Shown: positions 43,801 through 53,741 of the stretch, piece by piece
How positions within the stretch are numbered: position 1 is the stretch's first letter
Layout: every line of letters begins with the position of its first letter
Assembly: GCF_028476545.1 (NCBI RefSeq)
Contig: NW_026732287.1
Span: 62,001 to 126,000, forward strand
From: Physella acuta
Lineage: Eukaryota; Mollusca; Gastropoda; Physidae
Reading direction: 5' to 3'
Length of the DNA stretch: 64,000 bases
Position numbers and translations under genes: made by a program
Notes under the pieces: generated by a model
Database searches by the model: none
What the model was told of the DNA's origin: nothing
Seen by the model: the letters and a program-made list of their open reading frames with translations, nothing else

Positions 43801-45412
43801 AGCATGCTCAAGATTTTAACGTTTATTTTCACAAGTAGAGTCGGACCCAGTCACCTGTGCACGGCCCTTGGCATGACGACTCACTACCTGTGGCTGTGGA
43901 TGTTTGCCTGGTGTTTTACCTGCAGCTTCCACATGTTCCAAGTCTTCACGCTTCACGTCAGAGTCCCCATGAGTTCACGTGAAGAGAACGCCAACCTGGT
44001 GAAGAAAATGGTTGCGACACTTGTCTTGCCGGCTGTGGTGGTGGCTGTGGTGGTTGTCTTCTCGTTGATGACGTCTGCTGGTAGGGACGTTGGTTACGGT
44101 CAAGTCACGTGTTATCTGGACTCGCCGCTTCTCATTGGTCAGTCAATGTTGATTGTTGTTTACATGCACGTTTAAAACCACAGGTCTATCTATGCCCCTC
44201 CCCCTGCCTGTCTGACGTCATGTATCCAACAGGTCTAGCTCTTCTCCTGCCCCTGACTGTCGTGGTTGTGTTCAGCAACATCTTCTCAGCTTCCACCGCA
44301 TACAGCATTAACAAGATGCGTCATCTGGACACGTCATTCAGGAGAGACAACCTGGTCGTGGCACTTGTCTACGTGATGCTAACGTCCTTGACATTGACAC
44401 TCTGGACGGTGGCACTCCTTGCTGATGTGCTGGACAACTGTCTACTCAGGTGTTGTACCATTGCATTAATGTCACAATCAATCAATCGGTGCCAAAGTAA
44501 TATTTTTATTTCAAAATATTCTTGAATTTCATTTGAGTACATTGTCAATGCAATACATCCATATAAATTGCTACGCCAGTCATCCGATCGCCAAGAAACT
44601 TAGAGAGAAGTATACTTCAGCGAGCCAAAATTTGTGCCGTCATAAAATTTCAAATAACGACCCTCCAAGGCACACATTCCCCCCCCCCCCGCGGCTACTT
44701 AAGCACTGGGGATCCGCTGACCTGGCGTCATGCATAGTGGTCCGCAACACTACTCGAATCGACGGTCAAACCGCACCATGAAAACTTTGGCGTCAACATT
44801 CATTTTAAAGAGCGCACTACACAGGCGATACGGTGGGCTTTTTCTGTTCACAGGTTCATGTCCACTGTCCTGAACGGTCTACAAGGTGTCTTTATCTTCC
44901 TGTCTGTCCACAGGTTCATGTCCACTGTTTGTCCACAGGTTCATGTCCAGTGTCCTGAACGGTCTACAAGGTGTCTTTATCTTCCTGTCTGTCCATAGGT
45001 TCATGTCCACTGTCCTGAACGGTCTACAAGGTGTCTTTATCTTCCTGTCTGTCCACAGATTCATGTCCACTGTTTGTCCACAGGTTCATGTCCAGTGTCC
45101 TGAACGGTCTACAAGGTGTCTTTATCTTCCTGTCTGTCCACAGGTTCATGTCCACTGTTTGTCCACAGGTTCATGTCCAGTGTCCTGAACGGTCTACAAG
45201 GTGTCTTTATCTTCCTGTCTGTCCACAGGTTCATGTCCACTGTCCTGAACGGTCTACAAGGTGTCTTTATCTTCCTGTCCTACACCTGCAACAAGCGGGT
45301 CCTGAGGTTGTACAAGGACTCGTGGAGGTCTGGAGCGGCCAGGGCAAACACCAACATGGCGGCCAACATGCTAGAACCTACAAGCAGCAGTCGTTTGAGT
45401 TTCGTGTCGTAA
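37886..45412 (+). CDS. Receptor gene C: SMB-domain family-B-like 7TM receptor, nine exons
   Basis: Exons: 37886-38629, 39663-39832, 39976-40123, 41657-41824, 42018-42212, 42859-43625, 43836-44137, 44233-44449 and 45229-45412 (using the last exon 9 acceptor), 964 aa, all GT-AG and in the same phases as A and B. A signal peptide (MNLLKLQIYGLLVRSILDL) is followed by a short linker, the SMB-like domain (WNKTYMIP, CPYRC, CQIYGNCCPDV) and YRNKFCAECN. Exon 3 has YQNIFCAYCN. Exon 6 has LNLLFIDKEE and VCRELL before TM1. TM7 contains NGLQGVFIFL; the tail is short and Ala/Arg-rich. There is no coding minisatellite stalk. Ectodomain exons 2-5 diverge strongly from B while the TM exons 6-7 are almost the same DNA. 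It is likely a plasma-membrane receptor of unknown ligand. Confidence 0.87.
38800..39380. other. Intron 1 of gene C: repeat-like sequence, no gene
   Basis: Contains gggggatgacaactcggtat, a short CA-rich run near 39205-39235 next to tactcaagttatcgtgttta (a phrase typical of dispersed repeats), and tcgtatacgagaaag. I take it for an old non-autonomous element but cannot set its ends. Confidence 0.35.
40117..41003 (+). repeat. 34-bp array of the exon 3 donor, gene C (about 26 copies)
   Basis: Exon 3 ends tgcaatatg|gtgagaacc (40123/40124). The 34-bp unit gtgagaaccttggcttgaac plus cttttcgaaatatg then repeats about 26 times, recreating atatg|gtgaga (or gtaaga, gcgaga) each time. Reading past the first donor gives a stop within the first unit (VRTLA then TGA). 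The array is therefore a chain of donor-like sites, of which only the first keeps the frame. Confidence 0.9.
41391..41656 (+). repeat. 33-bp minisatellite ending in the exon 4 acceptor, gene C
   Basis: Eight units of acacatgatgttagatcttg plus taaaacatttaac abut exon 4. The last unit turns aacac into aacag, which is the exon 4 acceptor at 41656. Because 33 is a multiple of three, long frames cross the array; these are artefacts. Inner copies lack AG at that place and are not acceptors. Confidence 0.85.
42270..42550. mobile_element. Diverged hairpin-family MITE copy in intron 5 of gene C
   Basis: Shares ttcgtccgtcaatg-type, aaaccgatat, caagattcgaggacaatgca and ttctactttttactgcata blocks with 3230-3360 and 10120-10135. 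Strongly diverged, so older than the gene A copy. Confidence 0.45.
44845..45229 (+). repeat. Array of nine exon 9 (TM7) heads with acceptors, gene C
   Basis: Sixty-bp units as in gene B, interleaved with 25-bp short units (gttcatgtccactgtttgtc plus cacag), each with tccacag-type acceptors. Only the last (acceptor 45228) runs into cctacacctgcaacaagcgg. The acceptor at 45168 would add 20 residues in frame. The one at 45143 shifts the frame and gives a different, non-TM7 C-terminus open to 45423. Confidence 0.88.
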
Positions 45413-45887
45413 ACATGTTTTAACAACTCCATCATATGACACAATCTCTTAACTTACACATGACAAAGTCTTAACACACCCAACACATGACAAAGTCTTA
45501 ACACACCCAACACATGACACATGTAAATGCGACAGGGGTGTTTAACCACCTGATGTTTAGGTATTCGTCCATGGCTTAGGAATTATGCCTCTTGGCCGTG
45601 GACACCTCATTTGGTACTGACCTATCCAACTCATATAAAGAAGCAAACTCTGCAGGTTCGAGATTACAACACTTTATTTCTTGATGAATAACAATCACGG
45701 TTCAAAGAATTATGTGAATATCAACAGACCTCCAATGTCAAGGGTCCACACACTGTATCACTCCGTCTCTCACATTCTACTGACACTTTCCACTCTGTTC
45801 AATTATTCTCTGTGAAGGCTCCCTGTCACAATCAATCCTCAATCAAAACACTGTCTCCAGGCCTAGGCCAACCAAGTGTTTATCCAC

Positions 45888-46553
45888 TACCATTCTCAAA
45901 GTCAATGCATCAAACAGCAACCCCATAACACTGACAGAAGAAGCCCTATAAGAAGTGGATAGATTCACCTACCTTGGAACTATTGTTGATAAGCAGGGTG
46001 GGACAGAAGCGGACATAAAAATAAGGACGGGCAAGGCAAGAGCAGTCTTCAACCAACTAAAAAATGTTTGGGGTTCTGGAGATTTGACCCTTGGAATAAA
46101 AATCCGGATCTTCAACACATTAGTAAAATCTGTTTTACTCTATGGAGTCGAGACATGGAGAATAACTGGTATAAATAAGAAGAAAATACAATCATTTATA
46201 AACGCATGCCTCAGAAAGATCCTGCAAATACGCGGGCTTAAACCATCAGAAATGATGTTCTATGGCAACGGACAAATCAGCTGCCAGCTGAAGTAGATAT
46301 CCTCCTGAGAAAATGGCCACACAGGAAGCCTGTATCCAGCATAACAAGACAGGCCCTCACCTGGAATCCACAAGGCAGGAGGAGGAGATGCAGACCAACA
46401 AAGACCTGGAGACGTGACCTGGAAGAAGACACCAAGAAGATTGGATACACCTGGGGACAGTTGGAGAGACTAGCCCTGGACACAGACGTCTGGAAAGCTC
46501 TTGTCAGCGGCCTATGTCCCAGTAGGGACGACAGGCAAACATGACATGACATG
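45888..46553 (+). mobile_element. LINE 3' fragment (reverse transcriptase C-terminus)
   Basis: The translation has FTYLGTIVDKQGG, then IKIRIFNTLVKSVLLYGVETW and a stretch around INACLRKIL, hallmarks of the C-terminal part of LINE reverse transcriptases. After a stop/frameshift near 46275-46295 a second piece reads RKWPHRKP, then WNPQGRRRRCRP and a terminal TWGQLERLA region. There is also an in-frame stop (ctataagaa) near 45947. It ends in a short acatgacatgac tail. The 5' end is truncated, as usual for LINEs. RTE-like affinity is likely but not proven. It is dead. Confidence 0.8.
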
Positions 46554-47619
46554 ATTCTGGCACCGTCTTCACGCCATCGCCGCACACAGTCGTTCACTGC
46601 ATCTTTCAAAACACTTCTCTCTGCGTTTCTGCGCACATACCCAAAAATAGAGTTGCTTATATACATACACCCAGCCATTGTGCGTCTTTCTTTCATACAC
46701 ACATATGTTACTTCTGGTGTAGTTAACAATGTCAAACTAATCTATTTCTGTACCACCTATTGCATCATATTTCGTATGGGTTAGTTACAAAACAACTTGT
46801 TTACATCAAGTGTCACCTCTTGTTAACAAGTCAAATTTCAATTTGGTTACACCGGCTAGGTCACAACGGTCTGTTTATATCACAGTTACATAATAGCTCG
46901 GTTCGGTTTTGGCATTGACCTCGTGCTTGTTGACAACCAAATACGATTTTTAACTACACTAGTTACATGTAAAACAAATGTAACGCCGGAACAACATGTT
47001 GGCGGCACATACCTATTTTGGGGTGACGGACAGAGATGGCAATGATGATGATGGTAATGATGATGGTGATGATGGTGGTGGTGGTGGCGATGACGATAAT
47101 GATGATGATATTGATAAATTGGTGATGATGCACAATACTTTATAAAATAATGTTTAAAAGATGAGATTTTCATTTTTGTTGTTTTGTGTATTGTGATTGG
47201 AATTTGTGAAAATTAAACATTGCAAGTGTCTTAACGTCATTTAAACTGAGTTTATCCGTATATCTAATTGTATATTCGTTAAGGAAAACCCTTATTTAAT
47301 TAAACAAAATCTGCGGGATCGACTGCGGTTTACTGATTATGTAGTTTTTATAAATGTGATGGTGTGGTGGTCGCTTGATAAATGGGGCGGGGGAGGGGGT
47401 ACAACGGATTATTAATATTTTAAAAGTTAATTTTATATTGAAGTAAACTTAAGCTCTTTGATGAGAGTCCAGTAGTCTTTAGTGACATTGACAACCTGTC
47501 CAGTAGAGACACAAATGGGATGAATTCCATTTCGTTCGGGGGGGGGGGGGGAGTAGACTTTCTTCGGGGGAGGGGGGGGGGCAGAGACCCCCGATGAGAT
47601 GCCTGGAAGAAACTGATGA
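46554..47619. other. Intergenic sequence with a GAT-rich microsatellite
   Basis: 46554-46880 is unassigned (possibly part of an older element that flanks the LINE). 47038-47130 is a gatgatggtgatgatg-type microsatellite. 47538-47580 has poly-G runs. No gene is supported. Confidence 0.5.
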
Positions 47620-47815
47620 ATGATATCGGCGTGGTCTAGTCGGTAAATCTCATGGTTTACTAAACCGAAAAGTCTCGAGCTCGAACCCTCGGGCAGATGA
47701 GGGACAGCCACTCTTCTAGGAGAGACAACTCCAAAATCAAACTACTGCTGCCTTGGAGTTTGTTTTTGGTTGGACAAAGGCTATGGAAGCAATTTAAAAA
47801 AGAAAAGCAGGCTGA
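47620..47815 (+). mobile_element. tRNA-derived SINE-like repeat
   Basis: The head has a tRNA-like A box (cgtggtctagtcgg, 47630-47643) and B box (gagctcgaaccctc, 47677-47690) at tRNA spacing. It does not close into a full tRNA. A unique body follows (agagacaactccaaaatc, actgctgccttggagt) and then an A-rich end near 47793-47808. Family unnamed. Confidence 0.6.
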
Positions 47816-47829
47816 AATCGGAGTCAATA

Positions 47830-48003
47830 TATAAGTTAGGGTACTTAAGGGAAAATATGTACCAGGGACTCTTCTGAAAATATGGTTGCCATGGAAATGG
47901 CGGCCATCTAGGAAAAAACTACCTTTTCTGGAGTTCTAAAATTTCATAAAGTATCATATAAACCGTCCATATAATCATTTTCCCTTAAGTACCCTAACTT
48001 ATA
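47830..48003. mobile_element. 174-bp MITE with 26-bp inverted repeats
   Basis: The left end (tataagttagggtacttaag, then ggaaaa, 47830-47855) is the reverse complement of the right end (47978-48003). It has no coding capacity and is TA-flanked, fitting a Tc1/mariner-type derivative, though the superfamily is inferred. It sits directly after the SINE. Confidence 0.75.
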
Positions 48004-49861
48004 CATACACAAATAAACAAAAAAAGGCTTATTAATTAGTTTTTTTTCCTCGGGAAGGGAATAAGATCTTATATCGATTTGTAAAGTTTCGTTCATCTAA
48101 CTGAAACGGTACATATTTTATCTGTATTTTAGAAAAAGGAAATAGAGTAAAGTGCCACTTCCAGATATAAGAAGCCAGTTAAAATTTGAGAGAGATCCAA
48201 CTATAAGATCTTATGCTTACATTTGAAATTGTGTTTATCTGACTGAAACAGTATCAGTGGAGAAAGTAAAAATCATCATCATTCCTTTGTGGCCCCCGGG
48301 GAGCAAAGGGCTGCAACCACACATCTCCAGCGGACTCGGTTTTGGGCTGCTCCCCCAATTTGTGCTTCTGCTTTGTCTCTTTTCTATCTTCAATTTCGGC
48401 CCATGTCTCTGTTGTAAAAATATTAACGTGAAATAACCTCGGCTAGACTATGAAGCGAAATAATTTCTTGGTTATCCCTTTTTGATTGTAACCCTCACTC
48501 AGTGGGGATGCTTTTACCCACTGAGGTGTTGTGGTTAAGACGGGCTGACCCTGAGATTAAGTACACACCGACGCCGACAGTTGTTGTCAAGTACTCGTTT
48601 ATTTATAGCATCGAGCCATGACGGCGATGCAACACAAAACGAACTAGCCAAGGTAGACCAAAAGATCCAAACAATCCAAAAGACCAAAAGATCAAAAGAT
48701 CAAAAGATCAAAATAGAAACAGAAAAAAACTGTAGCCCTAAAACAAATGTAAAATAAAAAAGTTACATTCAGGACAACACCACGTGTAAGCTACAATATA
48801 CACGGGTACAATAAATTATGTTTTCGGCCAGTACACAGTACTGCCAACAAGTACCAATAAGTAGTACTACAAAATAAATACTTAATTTAATACATCACCC
48901 TAACTAGTGTGCACATGCAGCACTAGCAGGAATACATAAGTAAGTATTTTAACAAACATAATTTAAATATCTACACTACCTTCATTAGGTCTACATCTTG
49001 GTCCACAGACAGCAGCCTTGCGTGTGCGACACGACTAGGCACATGTCACATGACATGGAACACAGGTAATTTCGCTCACAAAAGCATAAAAAAACGTCAA
49101 CAGTTCAGTTGCAGTCCCACAGGGGCCGCAACCCAATGAATAAAAACTTCATAGTTTTATCCCCCTTTTGGCTGGTAACTATATGTGTTACATGATATTA
49201 ACGTAAGCTATTCCATTCTTTTTATTTAAAATTCACAGCAGAACCCCTTAAGCAAAAATGAGCGATAAATTAATAAAAGAATGGTTATCTACCTTAGACT
49301 TATTTCATAAAGGTTTATAGATCTACTTTAAAAAAAAATTAATCTTAGGTCTAGTTTTAAAATTAAAATGTTGATTTTTAATCTAATACAGTTGATACAG
49401 GCCTACTGGCGATTAGCTTTATTTATTTTAGTAGATCTATATTTAGATCTAGAATTCTAGATCTAGAATTTAGACTTTTTTAAAAATGGTTTTCTATCAT
49501 ACGGCCAGATACGGCATAAGGTTCTTTATTTTAAAGTACTCTCACTTTGTGTAATGTAAGCGTATTAAGTACTTTATTTATAACAGGACTGCAACAAATG
49601 AAATAAAATCTAGATCTAGAATCTAGATCTAGAGAATCTATAAGCCGGTAAAAAAATACAACAGGCATAAAAACATTCCAAGATAATCGAAATTGTTATC
49701 AGTAGTCGAATACGTTGAACATCATTAGAAACACCCACCTTGGGCTTGCCAACACTTCTAAAGTTAGTCTAGCGTTAACCATTTGGAAAACTAAGACATC
49801 TAGAAAATCCCAAGAATCTAGATCTAGGCCTAACTCTATTTGATTCAGTGAAATATCGAAA
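48004..49861. other. Upstream region of the methyltransferase gene, repeat fragments
   Basis: 48270-48420 (atcatcatcattcctttgtg, then ggctgcaaccacacatctcc) resembles the 3' end of a minus-strand LINE with an ATG-type tail, low confidence. 48520-49170 is an unassigned block with aaaagatcaaaagatc repeats. 49425-49650 begins the CTAGAT-rich sequence. No gene is seen here. Confidence 0.4.
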
Positions 49862-50320
49862 ATGGCTGCGTGTGGAGATTCTGATAATGCAGGAAAAAGC
49901 TTGCATGTAAGTAATTTTAAATGTTAGACCTCTAGCTAGCTACTCTATAAAAAACTATAAACTAGATTCTAGATCTAGAATCTAGAAAGAATCTATCTAG
50001 AATGCGATAGTCACATCATCTACTTATCTAGATCTAGATCTAGTCTAGATCTAGACTACTACTACTCTAGCTAGACTAGATCTAGAATTCTAGATCTAGA
50101 TCTCTACAACTAGACTCTAGAACTAGAATCTAGGCCTAGAACTAGTCTAGTGTTCTATGTCTAGATCTATAGAATATTATAAAAAATAATGTCTTAAGTC
50201 TTAAAGTCTCTTAATTGGTGTTTGTTAATGTTGTTGTTAAGTCAGTGTCAGTCACTGACTTAGTGATTAATTTAATTCTACTAGATCTAGATCTAGATCT
50301 ACATTCTAATTATTAATTAA
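49425..50320. repeat. CTAGAT/TCTAGA-rich cluster
   Basis: Repeated short palindromic motifs (tctagatctaga, aattctagatctag) are strewn through the promoter and first intron of the methyltransferase gene. The same motif is dense at 200-520 and 36170-36420. It does not form a regular tandem array. Confidence 0.7.
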
Positions 50321-53241
50321 TTAGGCCTAGTGTTTACTGTTTTGTAAAGTATTTTATTTTTTAAGTAATAGTAAGTAAGTAGGCCTAAGTGTTAGATCTT
50401 AATCTGGGCCCCCATAATGCCCTATATTAATTATATTAATTTTAATAAATATGTAGGCCTAATGAATTTTAATTTTTAATGGCACTATTATATAGATCTA
50501 TATGAGACGATATACTTTACTGAGTCACTGACTATATATTAGTATATATAATGTTGTATAGGCCTATAGTTAGCCTAATAATCCTAATACGAATATGACT
50601 AGAATCTAGTCACCAGATCTAGATAATCATAATGGCAGGTTGAAAAATGTCGAAGTAAGTTGTTAGGTTGTTGAAGAATAAAGTTTGTCAGGAGTATTAG
50701 ATTAGTTTTAGTACTCTAAAGAATAGACCCACACACTGGGTGGGTCTTTTAAAACACTATTCATTCTGAGCTGACTAGATGTAGAAAATATGAATTTTTG
50801 ATACATATTCTCACCTGTCACTACCTGGCCTAATCACCACCAAAGATTCTGACTCTACCCTCCTTTAACAGCAAGGTCAATACAATTATTATGAAATAAA
50901 AAATACTAGACAACCCACACAAACCATCCTCACTTAATCCATCTGATCCTAATTTCACCCCCTCTTCACAGCACTCCTGACTCCCACCCCCCCCCCCCCC
51001 CCCTTAATATACCACTTAACTAGGTCAAGTAAATTTAATTATTTTAAATATGTTATTTTATGCACACAGCTTTGCAGGGACTTTCCAAACCACCTTGTTT
51101 AGCACAATTGTATAGACACAATGTTTTACAAGATCAAGATAAGCAATGTTTCTTCAAATTTCACATTGGAAGAATTATTAAAAATATTTTGCTGAAATTG
51201 GATATTGTTGAAACCTTATAAGTTATAAAACTAACAAATAAATCAATTATTAAAGCTATAAGTATAAGTGTGTATGCTGGTATGTGTACTGTCTGAATAT
51301 AAAAATAATGCATCAGCTTGTACGTATTTAATAGGCTCCGCTACCATTCTAAAGTTTACTTATGGTAATTGTTTACATTTTATTGCATTCTCTGCTTTCC
51401 TTCCCTGCAATATTTAACCTAGCCTTGCAAAATCTTGGATGTTTTAACACCTCCACCATGCCCTCCTCGTATCTGCTCACCGCTCTCTTAATTTTTATCA
51501 TAAATAATAATTTATTTTTAAAATAATATTCTGTTTTTTTTTATGTTTAAATGTTATGGTGTGTTTCTGCATCTGTTTATACAGTAGAGGTTATGTGGCT
51601 AGTTTTATGTTCAACTTCAATGCCAGGTCAGGGCATGCTAAGTTGGGAAAGCATGTCTTATGACGTGGAAAGATTTTAGAATATGTCATATGACACTTTT
51701 ATTGACTATGTTAAAAAAATATGTGCTTTTTCTTTAATAATTGTGTTCAACATTTAAACACAAAAATGAAAATTTTATTTACTGACACTATTTACTATTA
51801 CTTTTAATTAAATTGATTAACTGTTAATGTATAATGTGAGTAGTTCTGCGGTGTTATAAAATCAAAATGACCCGCCAACAATTTGATGCGCAAGAATTGA
51901 ATGAATTGGGTTATTTATATTTTGACAAACAACTTTTATTTGCTAACTATCCTTCTTATTTAAAATGCCATGTATTTTCTGTGTCCTCAACTGAAGAGTT
52001 GTCTTCTGAAATTTGTTTTGTATATCTGTGTATTTACACTTCATGTAAAATTTAGTTTATTCACATCCCTTGGAAAAGGCCAGATTTTGGAAAACTTTTA
52101 AATGTTTCAAATTTCACCGCTACATATTTATTCTCCCATCATACAGACTGCAATATATTTTAAATATCTTTTCCTAAAGTTAGGGACGGTCCATTTTAAC
52201 AAAGTTTCTAAAACAAATCTTTCAGTTCTTAACCCACCCAGCTTTTCAGTCCTGCTATGCAATTTACTATCTCTCCCAATCAACCTTTAAAATGCAATTG
52301 AACTCTTAAATATATTGAAAACAGAATGATTGTTTACATTATACTCTAATAAAGTGGTTCCATTAAAAAGTTAATCATGGGATCATACACCTCCATAGTC
52401 TATTTTTACTTCTCAGACTGAAAGAGAACATGTGACTGCTCTTGCCTCTGTGGGCTTTGGCTCAGGGGGAGACAACTATGATGCCAATAGACCAGGATAC
52501 ACAGCAGAAGCTGTGGAGCGTGTGGCCTCTGAGATCACGTGTGGTCTAGACAAATGTAGTGCTGTGGACTCTCTCAGGTACCATGTCTTGGAGCTTGGGG
52601 CTGGCACTGGCAAATTTACTGAACTTGTCCTGCCCAAGCTGGCAGGCTCTTGTAAATATCTGGCAACTGATGCCTCAGAGAATTTTTTGGAGGTGCTGAG
52701 GAAAAAAAAGCTGGCCATTGACCAGCAGGTTGCCACTGCAGACAATATACCTCTGGCAGACAAGAGTGTGGGCAATGTGGTCTGTGCCCAGTGCTTCCAC
52801 TGGTTCTCTCAAGAGAAAGACATCAAGAGCATCCACAGGGTCCTGGTGCCTGGTGGGAAACTCATCTTGATTTGGAATTCCAAGAACTTTGACGAGGGCT
52901 GGATGCAGCTTTTCCGAGACCAGAGGTTCAAACTGTTTGAGAAAGTGGGTGGGTGCACAAAGAACTGGGTCTACACCGGGGAGTGGCGCCAGCCTCTCAT
53001 GTCCTCCTCCCTCTTTAAGTTTGTGGAGCATCTAACCCTGCCAGGCATCACATTTGAGGGCGACCTTGATAAAATCATGGCCAACTTGTCCACTGTTTCT
53101 GTGTACAACACCCTCCCAGCAGTAGAGAGAGATGCATACCTTGGTGAACTGAGGCAGGCCTTGATTCAATGGCCAGGACTTGATGTCAACAGAATGTCAA
53201 TACCTTTCACCACTGATATCTGCCTGCTTGAGGCCATGTGA
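49862..53241 (+). CDS. SAM-dependent class I methyltransferase, two exons, 289 aa
   Basis: Exon 1 (49862-49906) encodes MAACGDSDNAGKSLH with a good start context (gaaaATGG) and donor cat|gtaagt. Exon 2 (52417-53241) follows acceptor ttctcag in the same phase with TEREHV, then FGSGGDNYDANRPGYT. Motif I is VLELGAGTGKFT; the post-I acidic region is ATDASENFLEVL; VVCAQCFHWF and HRVLVPGGKLILIWN match Methyltransf_11-type enzymes. It transfers a methyl group from SAM; the substrate is unknown. The length fits the small cytosolic family of putative methyltransferases related to yeast/Dictyostelium proteins. The 2.5-kb intron contains no other gene. It is unrelated to the receptors. Confidence 0.9.
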
Positions 53242-53613
53242 ATAACATTTTCATTGTTAGGCTTTAAGGCCCCAACAAAGGCAACATTTCTGTGTTAATC
53301 AGAAGTTAAAATGGTTTGGTTATATTAGTTGGTCTGCTGTTATCCTCACTGAACTATGCACTTACTTTTTTGAAACTTCAAATGTAACAAATGTTTGATG
53401 AGAAAATAAGCAACTACTGCGCCCTTATTGGTGCTATGCTTAAATGAAATAATTCACATTCATGTTAGTCTAGTAAAGATTGGCCTCTAGACATAACTAA
53501 CAGTACATTCCATTTGATGCTTCATTATTTTTTCTTAATGTTTTTTTTTTTATTTTATACCTTAGGGAACAAAAAATTAAGATGATGTTCTTTCTTTTTA
53601 AACTTATTTTAAA

Positions 53614-53741
53614 ATGCCTATCAGTAATAAAGCCAAATTTTCTAATGTCTTATGGTGTGTTAGAAGTTGTTCTGTCTATGCCTATCAGTAATAAAGCCTA
53701 ATTTTCTAATGTGTTATGGTGTGTTAGAAGTTGTTCTGTGT
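53614..53741 (+). terminator. Duplicated poly(A) signal of the methyltransferase gene
   Basis: A 64-bp segment (atgcctatcagtaataaagc and following) occurs twice in tandem, starting at 53614 and 53678, so AATAAA is present at 53626 and 53690. The signals lie 385 and 449 bp past the stop codon. Confidence 0.75.

Noticed and set aside
45550-46880. A solo LTR split by the LINE fragment
   Set aside because: Both flanks look repeat-like, but I could not find matching TG...CA ends or a target duplication.
47620-47700. A tRNA gene
   Set aside because: A and B boxes are tRNA-like but the sequence does not close into a cloverleaf with an acceptor stem; a SINE head fits better.
51867-52290. Two ~62-aa frames in the methyltransferase intron
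   Set aside because: They lie inside a 2.5-kb intron, are AT-rich, and show no motif or conserved feature.
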